From NCBI GenBank assembly GCA_037693485.1, contig CM075344.1:38007501-38071500 (forward strand): a DNA stretch of 64,000 nt, in the 5' to 3' direction. Of this stretch, positions 11,801 to 22,700 are shown in pieces. The position numbers and the translations under genes were made by a program. This DNA comes from Kitagawia praeruptora (lineage: Eukaryota; Streptophyta; Magnoliopsida; Apiales; Apiaceae). The first letter of the stretch is position 1, and each line of letters begins with the position of its first letter. The notes below the pieces were generated by a model. That model was not told the origin of the DNA, made no database searches, and saw only the letters and a program-made list of their open reading frames with translations.

Positions 11801-13560
11801 GAATGTCAGCCTTTTCCGATAGCGAACTTCTAACTTCATCGGAAAGAAGCTCAGTTCCAACATAAGATAGACTAAATAGTCTGTCAGAAAAGGCTAAAAT
11901 TCTTGTAGTGATCATCATTCATCATGCATCTAGATGATTAGGGGATATATGAATGATTAAAGATGCGGGAGTTAGATTAGTGATGCATATATATATATAT
12001 GCTCACTTACATTTTGCATGTCAACATTATCACTCCAGACATATTTGTTGGTAGAAAACTTGACGAAAAATTTAAGAAAAAAAAAGAATAAGAAGAAGAA
12101 GAAGAAGAAACAATAATACGAAATTATCTAAATCTCAAGAAGAAAACTCTAAGAATATAAGGTTGTTATTATACTCACATTAGTAGGGCAACTTGATGGC
12201 CTGCTAGGACTTAATTGCAGCTGCATATTCTGAAGACTATATGGAAGGTTGCCTTTGAAAAGGCCAAGGTGATCATGAGGAGATTGGCTATATCCAGAAC
12301 TAAATCTCGCTGAATTGAAGAGATCTAAGGACTCCAAGTTCATGTTTAAAGAGCTCGATGATAATGTGGAATTCGAAGAAGCTGCAGATTGATTTAGGTT
12401 GGAGATATTTATGGTTGGCAATATTTGGCTGAAGGTTCCTCTTGCAGCAGTAGTACCACTTGCAGCAGACATAGGACATGAGTAGTACTTCTGTTGCGGA
12501 CTGGAATAGAATCCGTCTCCTCCTCCTCCACCTGCTGCTGATGGAAGTTGAAAGCCGTTGATTTGACAACCAGAAGAGAAGGTCCTAAGTAAATTTCTCT
12601 GCTCATTTTTTAGGTAGTCGTCGTTCGAGTGATGTAATAAGTGCAAATCTTCTATGCTTGATGACGAGGTACTGTTTAACATTTCCGTGAATCTTGGATA
12701 ATTCGAATGATGAACAGAAGACGAGGCGAGCTCTTCTTTAATCCTTGCGAGTTGTACTTGATCATGAGCAGACAAGGATGTGAAACTTGATCCAAAGCCC
12801 ATTTCTTGAGTCATGGCAGGGGCATTCATATTCGAATTAAATTCACCGTTATTCCTGCACAAATCACAACACACATGTGTATGCTTACAACAACTTATAA
12901 TTTCTTTTTTTTAAAGATCCATGTGTTAATATAAATTAAACATAGGTACAGGATTAGGGAAAAAGTCAGACAAATCAAGCGCTAGAAACCCTAGACAACA
13001 GTAAAATCCAGTCATGTTGTGCGTTAATTAGAAAATGCACATAAGAGTAGGAAAGTGTACTGTTGATCTCCTTCATAAGCTTTACAAATCTTGTGAATTA
13101 GACTTCGAATATACTACATAAATGATACACAAGAATATCCGAAAAGCATAGTTTAAGATTGCATGGAGGCACTTTTGTGGCTATAACAAGATCAAATTAA
13201 GAAATAGGTTAAAAGAAAAGAAGAGAGATTCCAGTATGAATCCTGAAAAACAAATTAACTAAAATGTTGCTCAATTATGTAGTAAGTGGCAAAAAATATC
13301 ATGATTTCGATGTTGATTTGCAAAACAAACTTAATAAAAAATTTGTAATAATATGTTGTGTGTGTGTGTGTGATAGAAAGGGAGGATGAAAAGGGAGGGG
13401 GGGCGGGGGGGTGGAGAAAAGATAAGCAAACATACAAGATGGGGATAGGGGTCCAAGCAGCACGGCTGGCTTCAACTTGATAAAAAGGAGCATCAAAAGG
13501 AGAGGAAGACTGATCACCAAGCTGCTGCTGGTGCTTGTAATGAGGATTGGCAGACTCCAT
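8835..13560 (-). CDS. bHLH110: bHLH transcription factor, bHLH110-like, seven exons
   Basis: A nuclear DNA-binding regulator of the atypical plant bHLH group that includes bHLH110/112/123. Exons on the minus strand: 13560-13436, 12854-12179, 10828-10694, 10543-10478, 10107-10042, 9150-9094 and 8981-8835. All introns are GT-AG, every phase joins cleanly, and the CDS is 1272 bp (423 residues, TGA stop). The N-terminus starts MESANPHYKHQQQL and reads WTPIPILNNGEFN across the first junction. Residues 42-267 are Ser/Asn/Gln-rich. The conserved block runs from APKKSRLDSRSSCPPFK (about 296-312) through VRKEKLGDRIAALQQL (helix 1) and TDTASVLMEAIGYIKFL (helix 2, about 335-351) to LSVPYMK. The tail has RDLRTRGLCLVP and a GGGGVWPPPN motif. 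The His-Glu-Arg signature of classical E-box binders is missing, as is usual in this group. An in-frame ATG six codons upstream (13578) is an alternative start. The MESAN start favours bHLH110, but bHLH112/123 are possible. Confidence 0.9.
11262..11621. mobile_element. MITE in bHLH intron 2 (AGCATCTCC termini)
   Basis: Left terminus TAGCATCTCCAAGAAACTC and right terminus TTGGAGATGCTC form an inverted repeat of the same GAGCATCTCCAA type as the MITE at 8047-8445. The inside contains repeated CTCTTAA and TAAGAG motifs in opposite orientations. The left flank is TTA but the right flank is AAT, so the target duplication is not clear. It lies in the second intron of the bHLH gene. Confidence 0.65.
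11793..11910. mobile_element. 118-bp CACTA-type MITE in bHLH intron 2
   Basis: Termini TACTACTAGAATGTCAGCC and GGCTAAAATTCTTGTAGTG are inverted repeats of the CACTACAAGAA kind, followed inward by AGCCTTTTC on both arms. The centre contains CCGATAGCGAA and ATCGGAAAGAAG. It is far too short to encode anything and must depend on a CACTA transposase. The terminal bases match those of the larger CACTA end at 6544, so one transposase family may serve both. Confidence 0.7.
13255..13435 (-). repeat. Low-complexity tract at start of bHLH intron 1
   Basis: Immediately after the exon 1 donor, intron 1 carries a C-rich/G-rich homopolymer-like tract (about 13395-13412) and a (CA)n/(TG)n run (about 13355-13372). 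These produce chance open frames that are not coding. Confidence 0.7.
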
Positions 13561-14467
13561 TAAATTATAAAAGGCCAATATGAAGTTGTTATATTTATAT
13601 AAAAAAGAAAGATTAAGTAGAAAGGATATATGCTTGAAAATCCCAAGATCAATGATAGGTGATTAAGTAGAGAAATAATTAGTATTACTAGTTAGAGAAA
13701 AAGGGGAGAAGGGAGAGAGATCTATAACTAGAAATTAAAAACAGCAGAATAGTTCAGGTGACAACCCAAAAACAAGTTGGTGGTGTGCTGTGCTAGCCTT
13801 TTAGACACTTTTTTTTTTATTTTCGTATAGTTTGAATCTTTACTCTTTCAAAGCCTCTTCTTAAAGTAGTCTTCAAAAGTAAGAAAGCTAGCCTATCAAG
13901 TACTATATTTTCCCCTTCCCCTTCTGACCTCTCACTTATTTCCTCGCTATACTCGTATTTTTCTTCTCTTTTAACTCCAACTTTTTGCAACTACACAACG
14001 CACACACATGAATATATAATGCAAGTATAAATTACTAGATGCTTAATAATCTGTGTAGCTAGCACACTTGATGTCTGCAATTACAGGGAGATGATTACAG
14101 CTCCTCTCTACGCAATATATATATATATGATCGATTTATATCCTACTCACTGCAGCCCTCTGCCTTCGATCCCAAGTCTTTCAACAAAAGTCTCATTACA
14201 CAATTGATGGAGCCCCATTTCATCATCATGTTCCTAAGCTTTATTATAAATATGTGTCTCTCTCATATCATGTATGCATGTATATCTGTTTGTGTACGTG
14301 CCTATGGGGTATCTTTGTAAGAATGAAGTGAAGTTTCAAGAAATGCTAAGCCATTATTTATCTCGCTCCAAATTTATTCTTATTTATCTAGCTAGAAATT
14401 TATTAATGGACGAGCATAGATACATATATATTAGTACTATTCAATAAGTACATAATTTATTTAAGAA
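13561..14467. promoter_or_regulatory. Probable 5' UTR and promoter region of the bHLH gene
   Basis: AT-rich DNA upstream of the minus-strand start codon. It holds an AG-rich stretch (about 13690-13720) that reads CT-rich on the coding strand, common in plant leaders, and several TATA-like runs (about 14110-14130). I cannot choose one TATA box or a start site with confidence. Confidence 0.35.
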
Positions 14468-14745
14468 AAAAAATGATGTTTTGCTAGTGTATCAATTTTT
14501 CATTGTTTTTCTGGAGTTTCGTTTCACCGTTTTAGGCTTGCTAATAACCTTCAGTGTGTTTACAGAAAAGATACAGTACTTAATACTCCATGTCTTAACG
14601 ACGTTAGAGAGCGTTTTCTAAATAGTGAAGATCAAGTACCTATCAAGGTTGTATTAATCTTTACATATATAATATCTAAAGTAGCCTCCTCTTAAATAAT
14701 TAATTGACTACACTGGTCCACTCATATATATTAATATCTTATAAA

Positions 14746-14914
14746 ATTAATTTATCCGGCAACTATTATTCCCCACCTCATGTATATATACACTAATTTT
14801 TTAGTATGATGGCCGCCAGCACCTTTATTTATTCTTCATCAAATGCTCATAACCCTAATGCTCTTAAATTCAAAAATAAAATTGGTATATGATTATTTGA
14901 AAAGTTTCTACGTC
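14746..14914 (+). repeat. Direct repeat copy 1 (about 170 bp)
   Basis: Begins ATTAATTTATCC and contains TATGATGGCCGCCAGCACC, then ATGCTCATAACCCTAATGC. It is repeated almost exactly at 15712-15882, differing by a handful of substitutions and small indels. The paired copies bracket about 800 bp of very AT-rich DNA. Confidence 0.9.
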
Positions 14915-15711
14915 CCAAAAAATGATGTTTTGCTAAGTGTATCAATTTTTCAATTACTAATTTTTTATTTAATTAAATATTTATAAATTATATTATAAAA
15001 TTATAAAAAGAACTATGTTATTTGCATAAAAATTTATGCGATTAACAAACTATAAATTGTTTAATAGAAGTGCATGAAAATACGTTTCTGTTAATTTCAT
15101 TGAAAAATATTTAGGATAAATGATCGTAATCTTTTTTTTTATTCTAAGTTATAATAAAAAATTGGTAATACAATATAAGAATTATAATAATAATAAGATT
15201 TCAATTTTATTATGTTTTTTTTAAAAAAACATAATAATCGCAGGGAAAATTATTCTAGAGTAGTGTGTAGAAACATATTCTAGTTGTTCTCCCTGAAAAA
15301 TCTTTTGAACAATTGATCGTATTATTTTTTATTCTAAATTATGATAAAAAATTGTATTAAAATTATTATAGTATTTCAATTTTATTATTTTCTTTAAAAA
15401 AAATTACATAGAATTATAAGAAAAATATGATTCTAGGGGTGAAACTATTTTTTTATTTAAAACTGTAATAAACAAATTATAATTATAATAAGATTTCTAT
15501 TTTATTAAAAAAAACAATATAGAATTATAGTAGAAATAGGATTGTAGGGGTGAAACCAAAATATATTATAATTATAATAGGATTTCTATTTTATTTAACA
15601 AACAACATAGAATTATAGTAGAAATAGAATTGTAGGGGTGAAACCAAAATATAGTGTAACCAAAAATGATACCGTGGATGTTTCGCTTATTATTAATAAT
15701 AAAGGTTATAG
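14915..15711. repeat. AT-rich insert between direct repeats, with internal GGGGTGAAAC subrepeats
   Basis: It starts with AAATGATGTTTTGCTAAGTG, a near copy of sequence at 14468-14505. It includes three related units ending in TAGGGGTGAAAC (about 15436, 15547 and 15634), each preceded by GAATTATA(G)TAGAAATA-like sequence, and ends in AATAAAGGTTATAGATTA. Relatives of these units occur at about 48460-48710, so this is a dispersed family of unknown class. Confidence 0.6.
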
Positions 15712-15882
15712 ATTAATTTATCCGCCAACTATTATTCCCCACCCCATGTATATACACTAACTTTTAGTATGATGGCCGCCAGCACCTTTATTTTATTCTT
15801 CATCAAATGCTCATAACCCTAATGCTCTTAAATCAAAAAATAAAATTGGTATATGATATATTATTTGAAAAGTTTCTACGTC
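15712..15882 (+). repeat. Direct repeat copy 2 (about 170 bp)
   Basis: Second copy of the 14746-14914 segment in the same orientation. Confidence 0.9.
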
Positions 15883-16078
15883 TCATTTTAGGTTAGAATT
15901 TAAAAATACTAAAAGAATGAGCTAAAAGACATGGACAAGAATTACACAATTTAGACCAGAATTGTACATGAAAATGCCTATTTAAATGATAAAAATTGTG
16001 TTAAAAATAAATAATTAAGAAGAAATGATGCCAAATTTAATAGATGCAATACTATCAATTATCATGTTTAATTATTGA

Positions 16079-16385
16079 TGACCCGTGTGAAGCACGATTA
16101 ATTAAAATATTAATATAATAAATAAATAAACACTATTTAATAATGTAGTTATAGAGCATCGAATCCGAAATAAAATTAAAAAAATTAAAGTAAATTAATC
16201 TTGTATAATTATTTAATTGTAAAGAGTCAATCTCGAAGTTAAACTAGAGAAATTACAGTCAATAAATCTTACATAATTATGAAATTATAAGGAATCAAAT
16301 CTGAATTTAATGATAAATAAATTTGACACTTTGATATTTTGATATAATTGTGCGCCACTAAAACATATTTCTTACATTAATAAAA
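16079..16385 (+). repeat. Dispersed repeat (ACCCGTGTGAAGCACG family), left part, split by the Copia element
   Basis: Starts with ACCCGTGTGAAGCACG and continues with GTAGTTATAGAGCATCGAATCC and two AAATTAAAGT...AATAAATCTTACATAATTATG-like units. It resembles 31838-32115, which ends ACATTAATAAAGAGTATAGAT. Here the same ending is split: ACATTAATAAAA is followed by the Copia LTR, and the rest (AAAGTATAGAT) lies after the element at about 30502. The Copia element therefore inserted into an older repeat. Confidence 0.75.
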
Positions 16386-17672
16386 TGTTAGTCACAGAGG
16401 CATACCTGTATACATCTAGTAACAAGTCTAATTGTTTGTAATGCTCTACATTACCTACATGACTTCTTTACTGAGAGAACCTCTAGTTGTAGAGTTTCTA
16501 TTTGTTCTGTACTTGTAATAGACACCAAATCCTAGTTGTGTAACTGTACTTATATAGTCAAGAATAATGCTTGAAAGAAGTTCCAAGGTTCATGCCTCAA
16601 GCAAAAAGATAAAGACTGTCAAATAATCACAGTTGGGATTTGAAGAAATGAAGAATTTGCCTAAGTACCAATTCGAGAAGTATATTTGTCTATTTGAGAA
16701 GTCCAGCATTCGAGAAGTCAGGGATTCGATATCTCAAGACACTATTCGATATCTCTGAATACACTGTTCGATATCTCATTCGATATCTCAGAGATTCGAT
16801 ATGTCTACTACTCTATTCGAGAACTCAAGAAGTCAACAAGTCAAAGTGGCATTCGAGTTCTCAAAGAGTCAACAAGTCAAAGTTCCATTCGATATCTCAA
16901 GGACTCAGAAAGCTATTCGAGATCTCAGGGATTCGAGAAGTCACAATGTTCTATTCGACAACTCAAGGAATCCTGATGAAAATGAACTATTTGAGAAGTA
17001 ATTCGATATGTCAATATAACAGTGTTCGAGAACTCAGAGTTATCGATCAAGTCAATTCTAGTTCTCGAATCACTTACTTAGTCACTTCTCGAATACATTC
17101 TTGGAGACAAAATACTGAAGAAATTGTACAAGTCAGAACCCTGCAACAAGCCAATGCACTTTATGGACCACAATCTGTAACGTGCTCTGGAAAGCCTACA
17201 AAGAAGCTTGGAGAGATATAGAAGAGACAAAGGGCTAAAGAAGTGGATCTGAACAGGCTTTGCAAAGTCAAATCTGTAACCGTTTGGACTTTTACTCAAA
17301 TAGGATAGACAGACTAGAAAGTAAATTGTTTAGCTACCTTATTTGTAGTAAGTAGGTTGTATCCATACTCTATAAGGATACAACCTCACTTCCTTAACTT
17401 TAACTTTTGAAGAGTCAAGTTTTTCATACACTGTAAGCTATATCTCTCTGAGAAAAACGAAGCTGAGAATACTATCATTTGTATTCACAGATTGTAGCAA
17501 CCTTTATCTAATAATACATTAGATTAAAGTGATATCGTGTCTTGTGTTGTTCTTTATCCGCACCTAAACCTTGCACACACAAACACTTATCTGCTACATA
17601 GACTCGAGCCAAAGAAAAGTTCAAGAATCCATTCACCCCCCTGTATTCTTTTACTGTATTCAATACTCAACA
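16386..17672 (+). repeat. Copia 5' LTR (1287 bp)
   Basis: Starts TGTTAGTCAC and ends ACTCAACA. A TATA-like TTATATAG lies at about 16550. Positions 16670-17100 are filled with TTCGAGAA, TTCGATATCTC and AGTCAACAAGTC motifs. It has one extra copy of a 16-base unit (ATTCGATATCTCAGAG, about 16779) that is missing from the 3' LTR. Confidence 0.95.
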
Positions 17673-17674
17673 AG

Positions 17675-17686
17675 TGGTATCAGAGC
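17675..17686 (+). other. Primer-binding site, tRNA-iMet type
   Basis: TGGTATCAGAGC, the standard plant Copia primer site, two bases after the LTR end. Confidence 0.95.
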
Positions 17687-17717
17687 GGGCTGTTTATTCA
17701 AAAACAGAAAAACGATC

Positions 17718-19763
17718 ATGAGTTCGAATACACCAAAGACTACAGGAACGGTGAAAGTCCCTAAGTTTGACAAAGAGAATTACAACCTCTAGAAGATAAA
17801 GATGCAGTTATTCATCAAAGCATCTCATCATTTGTATCCTGAGATTCTCAAGAATGGTCCATTTGTTCCCCAACAGGAGATTCCTGAAAAGACTGTTGGA
17901 ACCACTACTATTCCAAGATCTTATGTGGCTAAGGATCCCTCCAAATGGACAGAATCAGAAAAGGACATGGTTGCCCTTGACAGTCACCTCATGTTGCTGA
18001 TTATAGATTCCATGGACATGTCAATGTTTGCAAACATTGCTTCATGTACCACTACCAAAGAAATGTGGGATCACATTGAGGTGTTATGTGAAGGAACTGA
18101 TGAGGTCAGGGAAAACAAAAAACAGATACTGGTCACACAGTATGAGGCTTTCATGGCACAGCCCAAGGAAAGCATTACTGAGATGTTTGAGAAATTTCAC
18201 AAGCTAGTTACTGAGTTACAGATGAATGGCAAGGTTTACAGCACCAAGGAGTTAAACATGAAGTTTCTGCTATCTTCACCAAACCATCTAGAGCAAAGGG
18301 TCATCTCTCTAAGGGAAAGAGATTTGAACAAAATCACTTATGATGTGCTCTATGGGGTTTTAAAGACTCATGAGCTTGAGTTGCTTCAGAAAAGGGCTAT
18401 CCAAGCCAACCAAGGCAGAATGATAAACACATCATGTGCCTTGATTGTCAACAAATCTATTCAAGACCTAGAAGCATCTACAAGCCAATTAAGGATAGAG
18501 GAGGTAGTAGAAGAGGAAGAAACTGAAGCTGAGGTAAGTGAACCTGTCGAGGAGAAGGAGGAAGATGAGTTCTATACTCTTGAAGAACTAGATGGGATGG
18601 AAAACACTTCATATGCTTTCATGGCAAGAAAATTTCCAAACATCAGATTTAAGAGGAACCAACCCTTCAAACCTAAAACCCAAAGCCATTCATTCAACAG
18701 GAACAAGACACCTGTGAAACCAAACAAGAATAATTTCAAAACCAGCCATGTGGATAGGTCATCTGTAAAGTGTTATAGATGCAATGACCTAGGGCATTTT
18801 GCCAGTGAATGCAAGAAGCCTAAAAAGAAGGATAGAGATTATCTTTAGCTCGAAGCTAAGTATGAGGCCCTTCTGAAAAAGCAGACACAAGGTAAGGCCT
18901 ACATAGCTGAAGGGAAGTGTTGGGATGATTCTGACAGTGATGGAGAGGAACAAGAATTTTGCAATTATGCCTTGATGGCCAATTCCAAGGAGGACACATC
19001 TCCATCAGACCCTCAAGTACCATCTCTCACTACTATAGACATGTCTGTTTCAGAGTATAAATGCATGATTGAACAACTATCTGTTGAGATGTTTAACATT
19101 CATACTAGTATGACTGCTGCTAATGAAGAGATTGCTAAACTGTCTACTAGAAATGAAATGTTAATAAAAAAGAATGAGGAACTTGAGCTAACTGCTATGC
19201 AAGTAGAAAACCTTAAGAAAGAAGTTGAATATCTGCAGAATAAGTTTTTGTGTGCTAGTCAGGTTGAAAAGGCTCTTAGGGATGAATTAGCTGAAAATGA
19301 ATTCAAACTGAAAACTTCCAAGAAATCATCTGGTCTAGTGCAATCCTACTGTGAGAAAATTGAAGCTAATCCCAAGGCTGCTATTGGACTTGATTATGGC
19401 ACTCTTAAACAAAGAAAAGGCTATGCTGTCATTGAAGATGACACAGTTGTTCATGAGGAAGTGCCTCACATTTTGAAAAAGACTGAAAATCCAATTTTTA
19501 AGGAATCAACATTTAAAATTGATGAGGATGCCTTACTCATCAAACAAATGTTGAATGATGAGGATGAGGCACAATCCAATGAACAACAAGCATCTTCTAA
19601 GAGTGAGAGTGTCAAGTCAAAGACCAAGGAGCCAGTAGGTGATAGGATAAGACCCAAGAAATTTGTTAAGTTTGTTTCAGTTGAAAAGAGTGAATTAGAG
19701 AAGAAAGTGACTAAGAAGAAACAGAACAGAAATGACAAGTTGGGGATTAACAAAGATATATGA
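17718..19763 (+). pseudogene. gag: Copia gag (capsid/nucleocapsid), decayed
   Basis: The ATG at 17718 (MSSNTPKTTGTVKVP) starts the capsid protein that packages element RNA. A stop (TAG, 17790-17792) falls right after NYNL, where the family has Trp. The frame is then open to a second TAG at 18846-18848 and beyond it to 19763, giving one long frame with two nonsense codons. The capsid region includes TTTKEMWDHIEVLCEG. The zinc knuckle CYRCNDLGHFASEC (about 18769-18810) is complete (C-X2-C-X4-H-X4-C). After the second stop comes an acidic stretch (WDDSDSDGEEQEF) and a coiled-coil-like region typical of SIRE/Maximus gag. The frame is lost near 19757 and coding continues in another frame. Not translatable as one protein. 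Confidence 0.9.
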
Positions 19764-20223
19764 CAACTATGCTTATATGCCTAATACCCCTAGGAAAACT
19801 TGTCAGAACTATTTCAGTACCAATCATTTAACTTATGCATGCAAGAAACCTGCTGGTAGTGTGTCTAAACCTTTCTATGACTGTTTTGTGCCTCTAAGAC
19901 ATAGATATGCACCATTTTGTGATAAATTTAACTATATGCCATGCAATATGAATGTTATGACTAGTTGTTTCAATTTGAGAAGGCAATTCATTGATGGTTG
20001 TATCAGTCACAATTCTCACACACACTACACAAGGTCAAAGTCTTCAAGTCCTCCTAAATCTAGGAAGGTACCTTTGTCACCTAAGTCTGAGGCCTCAGGC
20101 TCTAAGACTTCTAACAGTGACAAGAAGACTAACATCAAGAAAGTTGATAAGCATGTTGTTTATGATAAAACTTTTTCTAAGTCACATAGACCCAAACTTG
20201 TTTGGGTACCAAAGGAGAAGTAA
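19758..20223 (+). pseudogene. Copia gag-pol linker segment, frameshifted
   Basis: Continues gag after a frameshift near 19757: YAYMPNTPRKTCQNYF, then a Cys/His pair (TNHLTYACKKP) and a Ser/Lys-rich linker ending SHRPKLVWVPKEK. The last motif normally precedes the Copia protease directly. Here a second frameshift near 20215 puts the protease into a third frame. It is recognisable only by its position and motifs. Confidence 0.8.
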
Positions 20224-21977
20224 TACCTTTGTATTTGCAGGGCAAAGAAAGTGAAAAGAATGTCATGTGGATTTTGGACAGTGGATGCTCAAATCATATG
20301 ACTGGTGATATGGCCCTGCTATCACAGTATGAGGAAAAGGCTGGCCCAATGGTTGCTTTTGGAGATGACATCATGGGTAACACATTGGGATATGGCAAGT
20401 CAAAAGTTGGAAATGTCATCATTGAAGATGTAGCACTGGTCAAGGGACTCAAGCATAATCTGCTAAGTGTTGGTCAGTTTACTGATAGAGGATTCAAGGT
20501 GGATTTTGACAAAGATGAATGTTTGATCACCCACAAGAAGACTGGTGATTTTGCTCTATCTGGAGTAAGGAAAGGAAGCCTGTTTGTAGCCAATATGAAT
20601 TCTGTAAACAAGGACAAAATTTGTTGCTTTTACTCAAAAGCATCAAATGAAGATTGTTGGCTGTGGCACAAGAAACTATCACACCTGAACTTCAAAGCCA
20701 TTAATTCTCTATTCAATAGAGAGTTAGTGAGAGGCATGCCCATACTTGAATTCTGTCAAGAAGGAGTGTGTGAGGGTTGTCAAAAAGGAAAGATGAAAAG
20801 ATCAAGCCACAAGTCAAAGACAGTGACATCAATAACCAAGCCCCTACAACTCATTCATATGGATTTGTTTGGGCCTGTCAATATTATGTCACTAGGAAGA
20901 AAGAAGTATGCCTTGGTGATGGTTGATGACTTTACAAAGTATACATGGGTGGAATTTCTGGCATCAAAAGATGAGGCTCCACAAGTAATCATTGAGCATA
21001 TAAAGAAAGTTCACAAGGAAGCAAATGCCAACAATGCAAGTGTGATTGCACTGAGAAGTGATAATGGAACAGAGTTCAGGAATGCCATACTTGATGCATT
21101 CTATAAAGAGAATGGTATTTCTCAGCAATTCTCAGCTCCAAGGACTCCACAACAAAATGGAGTTGTTGAGAGGAAGAATAGAACTCTAATTGAGGCTGCT
21201 AGAACAATGTTACTTGATGCAAAGATGCCTACATGTTTTTGGGCTGAGGCTTTAAGCACTGCATGCTATATCCAGAACAGAACCCTCATCAACAAAAACA
21301 CTAGAAAGACACCTTACAACTTGATGACTGGAAAGAAGCCCACTCTAAAGTATGTTCATACTTTTGGAAGCAAATGCTTTGTATTGAAGGATAATTCTGA
21401 ATATGTTGGAAAGTTTGATGCAAAAGCATTTGAAGGAATTTTTCTTGGCTACTCTATGGAAAGAATTGCAAACAAAGTTTATGTCATCAGTCAAAAGAAA
21501 ATTATGGAAAGCACAGATGTGACATTTGATGACAACAAACTACCTGGACTAGAAGAAGCCAATGATGAAGATAAAGATCCATTAAGGTTTGATAATCTAG
21601 ATGATTCTGATGAAGAGTTTGAAACTGAAGTTGAAACTCAAGTTCAACAGACTCAAGTGAATGATAATACAAGAGAAGAATTTGTGCCAATCAACAGTGG
21701 AGGGACTAGCATCCAAGACAAACCTGTGAGTAGTGGCAACCTCATAGGGGGAGGAAATCGGGATGATGATTTAGATGATGAAGCAACATCAAGAATGAGA
21801 AATCAGGCTGAGCACTCAAGGAAATGGGATAGATCACACACTGCAGAGCAAATCATTGGAGATCCTAATGCAGGAGTAAGGACTAGGAGAGCTACTCAGA
21901 ATGAGTGCCTCTATGGCTGTTTTCTATCTCAAGTTGAGCCTAAGAAACTTGATGATGCACTGTTGGATCCAGATTAG
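20216..21977 (+). pseudogene. pol: Copia pol: protease and integrase
   Basis: The frame read from 20202 gives 591 codons, in which the real pol sequence begins after a frameshift near 20215. The aspartic protease motif ILDSGCSNHMTG lies at about residues 24-35. The integrase zinc domain uses H156, H161, C190 and C193 (WHKKLSH and CEGCQKGK). The catalytic triad is D221 (HMDLFGP), D287 (RSDNGTEF) and E323 (VVERKNR), with the standard 35-residue D-E spacing. The C-terminal GKKPTLKYVHTFGSKCFV block and an acidic linker follow. All catalytic residues are present. The frame stops at TAG (21975-21977) after LLDPD, where the family carries Trp before IVAMQEEL, so reverse transcriptase is cut off from this part. 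Confidence 0.93.
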
Positions 21978-22700
21978 ATTGTTGCTATGCAAGAGGAGCT
22001 AAATCAATTTGAAAGGAACAAAGTATGGGAACTAGTGCATGCACCAAAGAATAGAACCATTGTTGGAACAAAATTGGTTCTGAAGAATAAGATGGATGAA
22101 GATGGTGTAATAGTAAGAAACAAAGCAAGGTTGGTTGCAAAAGGATACTCTCAACAGGAAGGCATTGATTATGATGAGACATTTGCCCCTGTTGCTAGAT
22201 TGGAAGCCATCAGAATATTCTTGGCATTTGCTGCTCATTCAAACTTTAAAGTGTATCAAATGGATGTCAAGAGTGCATTTCTGAATGGAGAGTTGGAAGA
22301 AGAAGTTTATGTGCAACAACCACCTGGATTTGAGGATCCACACTTCCCAGAATTTGTTTACAGACTGCTTAAGGCACTGTATGGACTTAAGCAGGCTCCA
22401 AGGGCATGGTATGATACTTTATCACAATTTCTTCTTCAAAATCAATTCACTAGAGGTACACTGGACAAGACACTGTTTTACAAGAAGCATGGTGATGATC
22501 TTATCCTAGTTCAGATCTATGTGGATGATATCATTTTTGGTTCTACAAATGAGAAGCTGTGTGAGAAATTTTCTAAACTCATGCAGAGCAGATATGAGAT
22601 GAGTATGATGGGAGAGTTGACATTCTTTCTTGGGTTGCAAGTCAGTCAAGGAAGGATGGTATCTTTATCAGTCAGACCAAGTACATCAAGGATTTATTGA
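21978..22700 (+). pseudogene. pol: Copia pol: reverse transcriptase
   Basis: Same frame as the integrase after the nonsense codon at 21975. It shows the Copia RT blocks in order: NKARLVAKGYSQQEGIDY, FAPVARLEAIR, YQMDVKSAFLNGELEEEVY, LYGLKQAPRAWY, and the catalytic IYVDDIIFGS (YVDD, about 22519-22530). A one-base deletion near 22651-22655 shifts the frame just after LTFFLGLQVSQG, so the frame ends at 22700. The remaining pol continues in the frame read from 22697. Confidence 0.93.

Noticed and set aside
13255..13435. Extension of bHLH exon 1 into the following open frame
   Set aside because: A GT donor at 13435/13434 gives a phase-correct join to exon 2 at 12854, and the extended peptide is poly-Pro/Ser and His/Thr from simple repeats.
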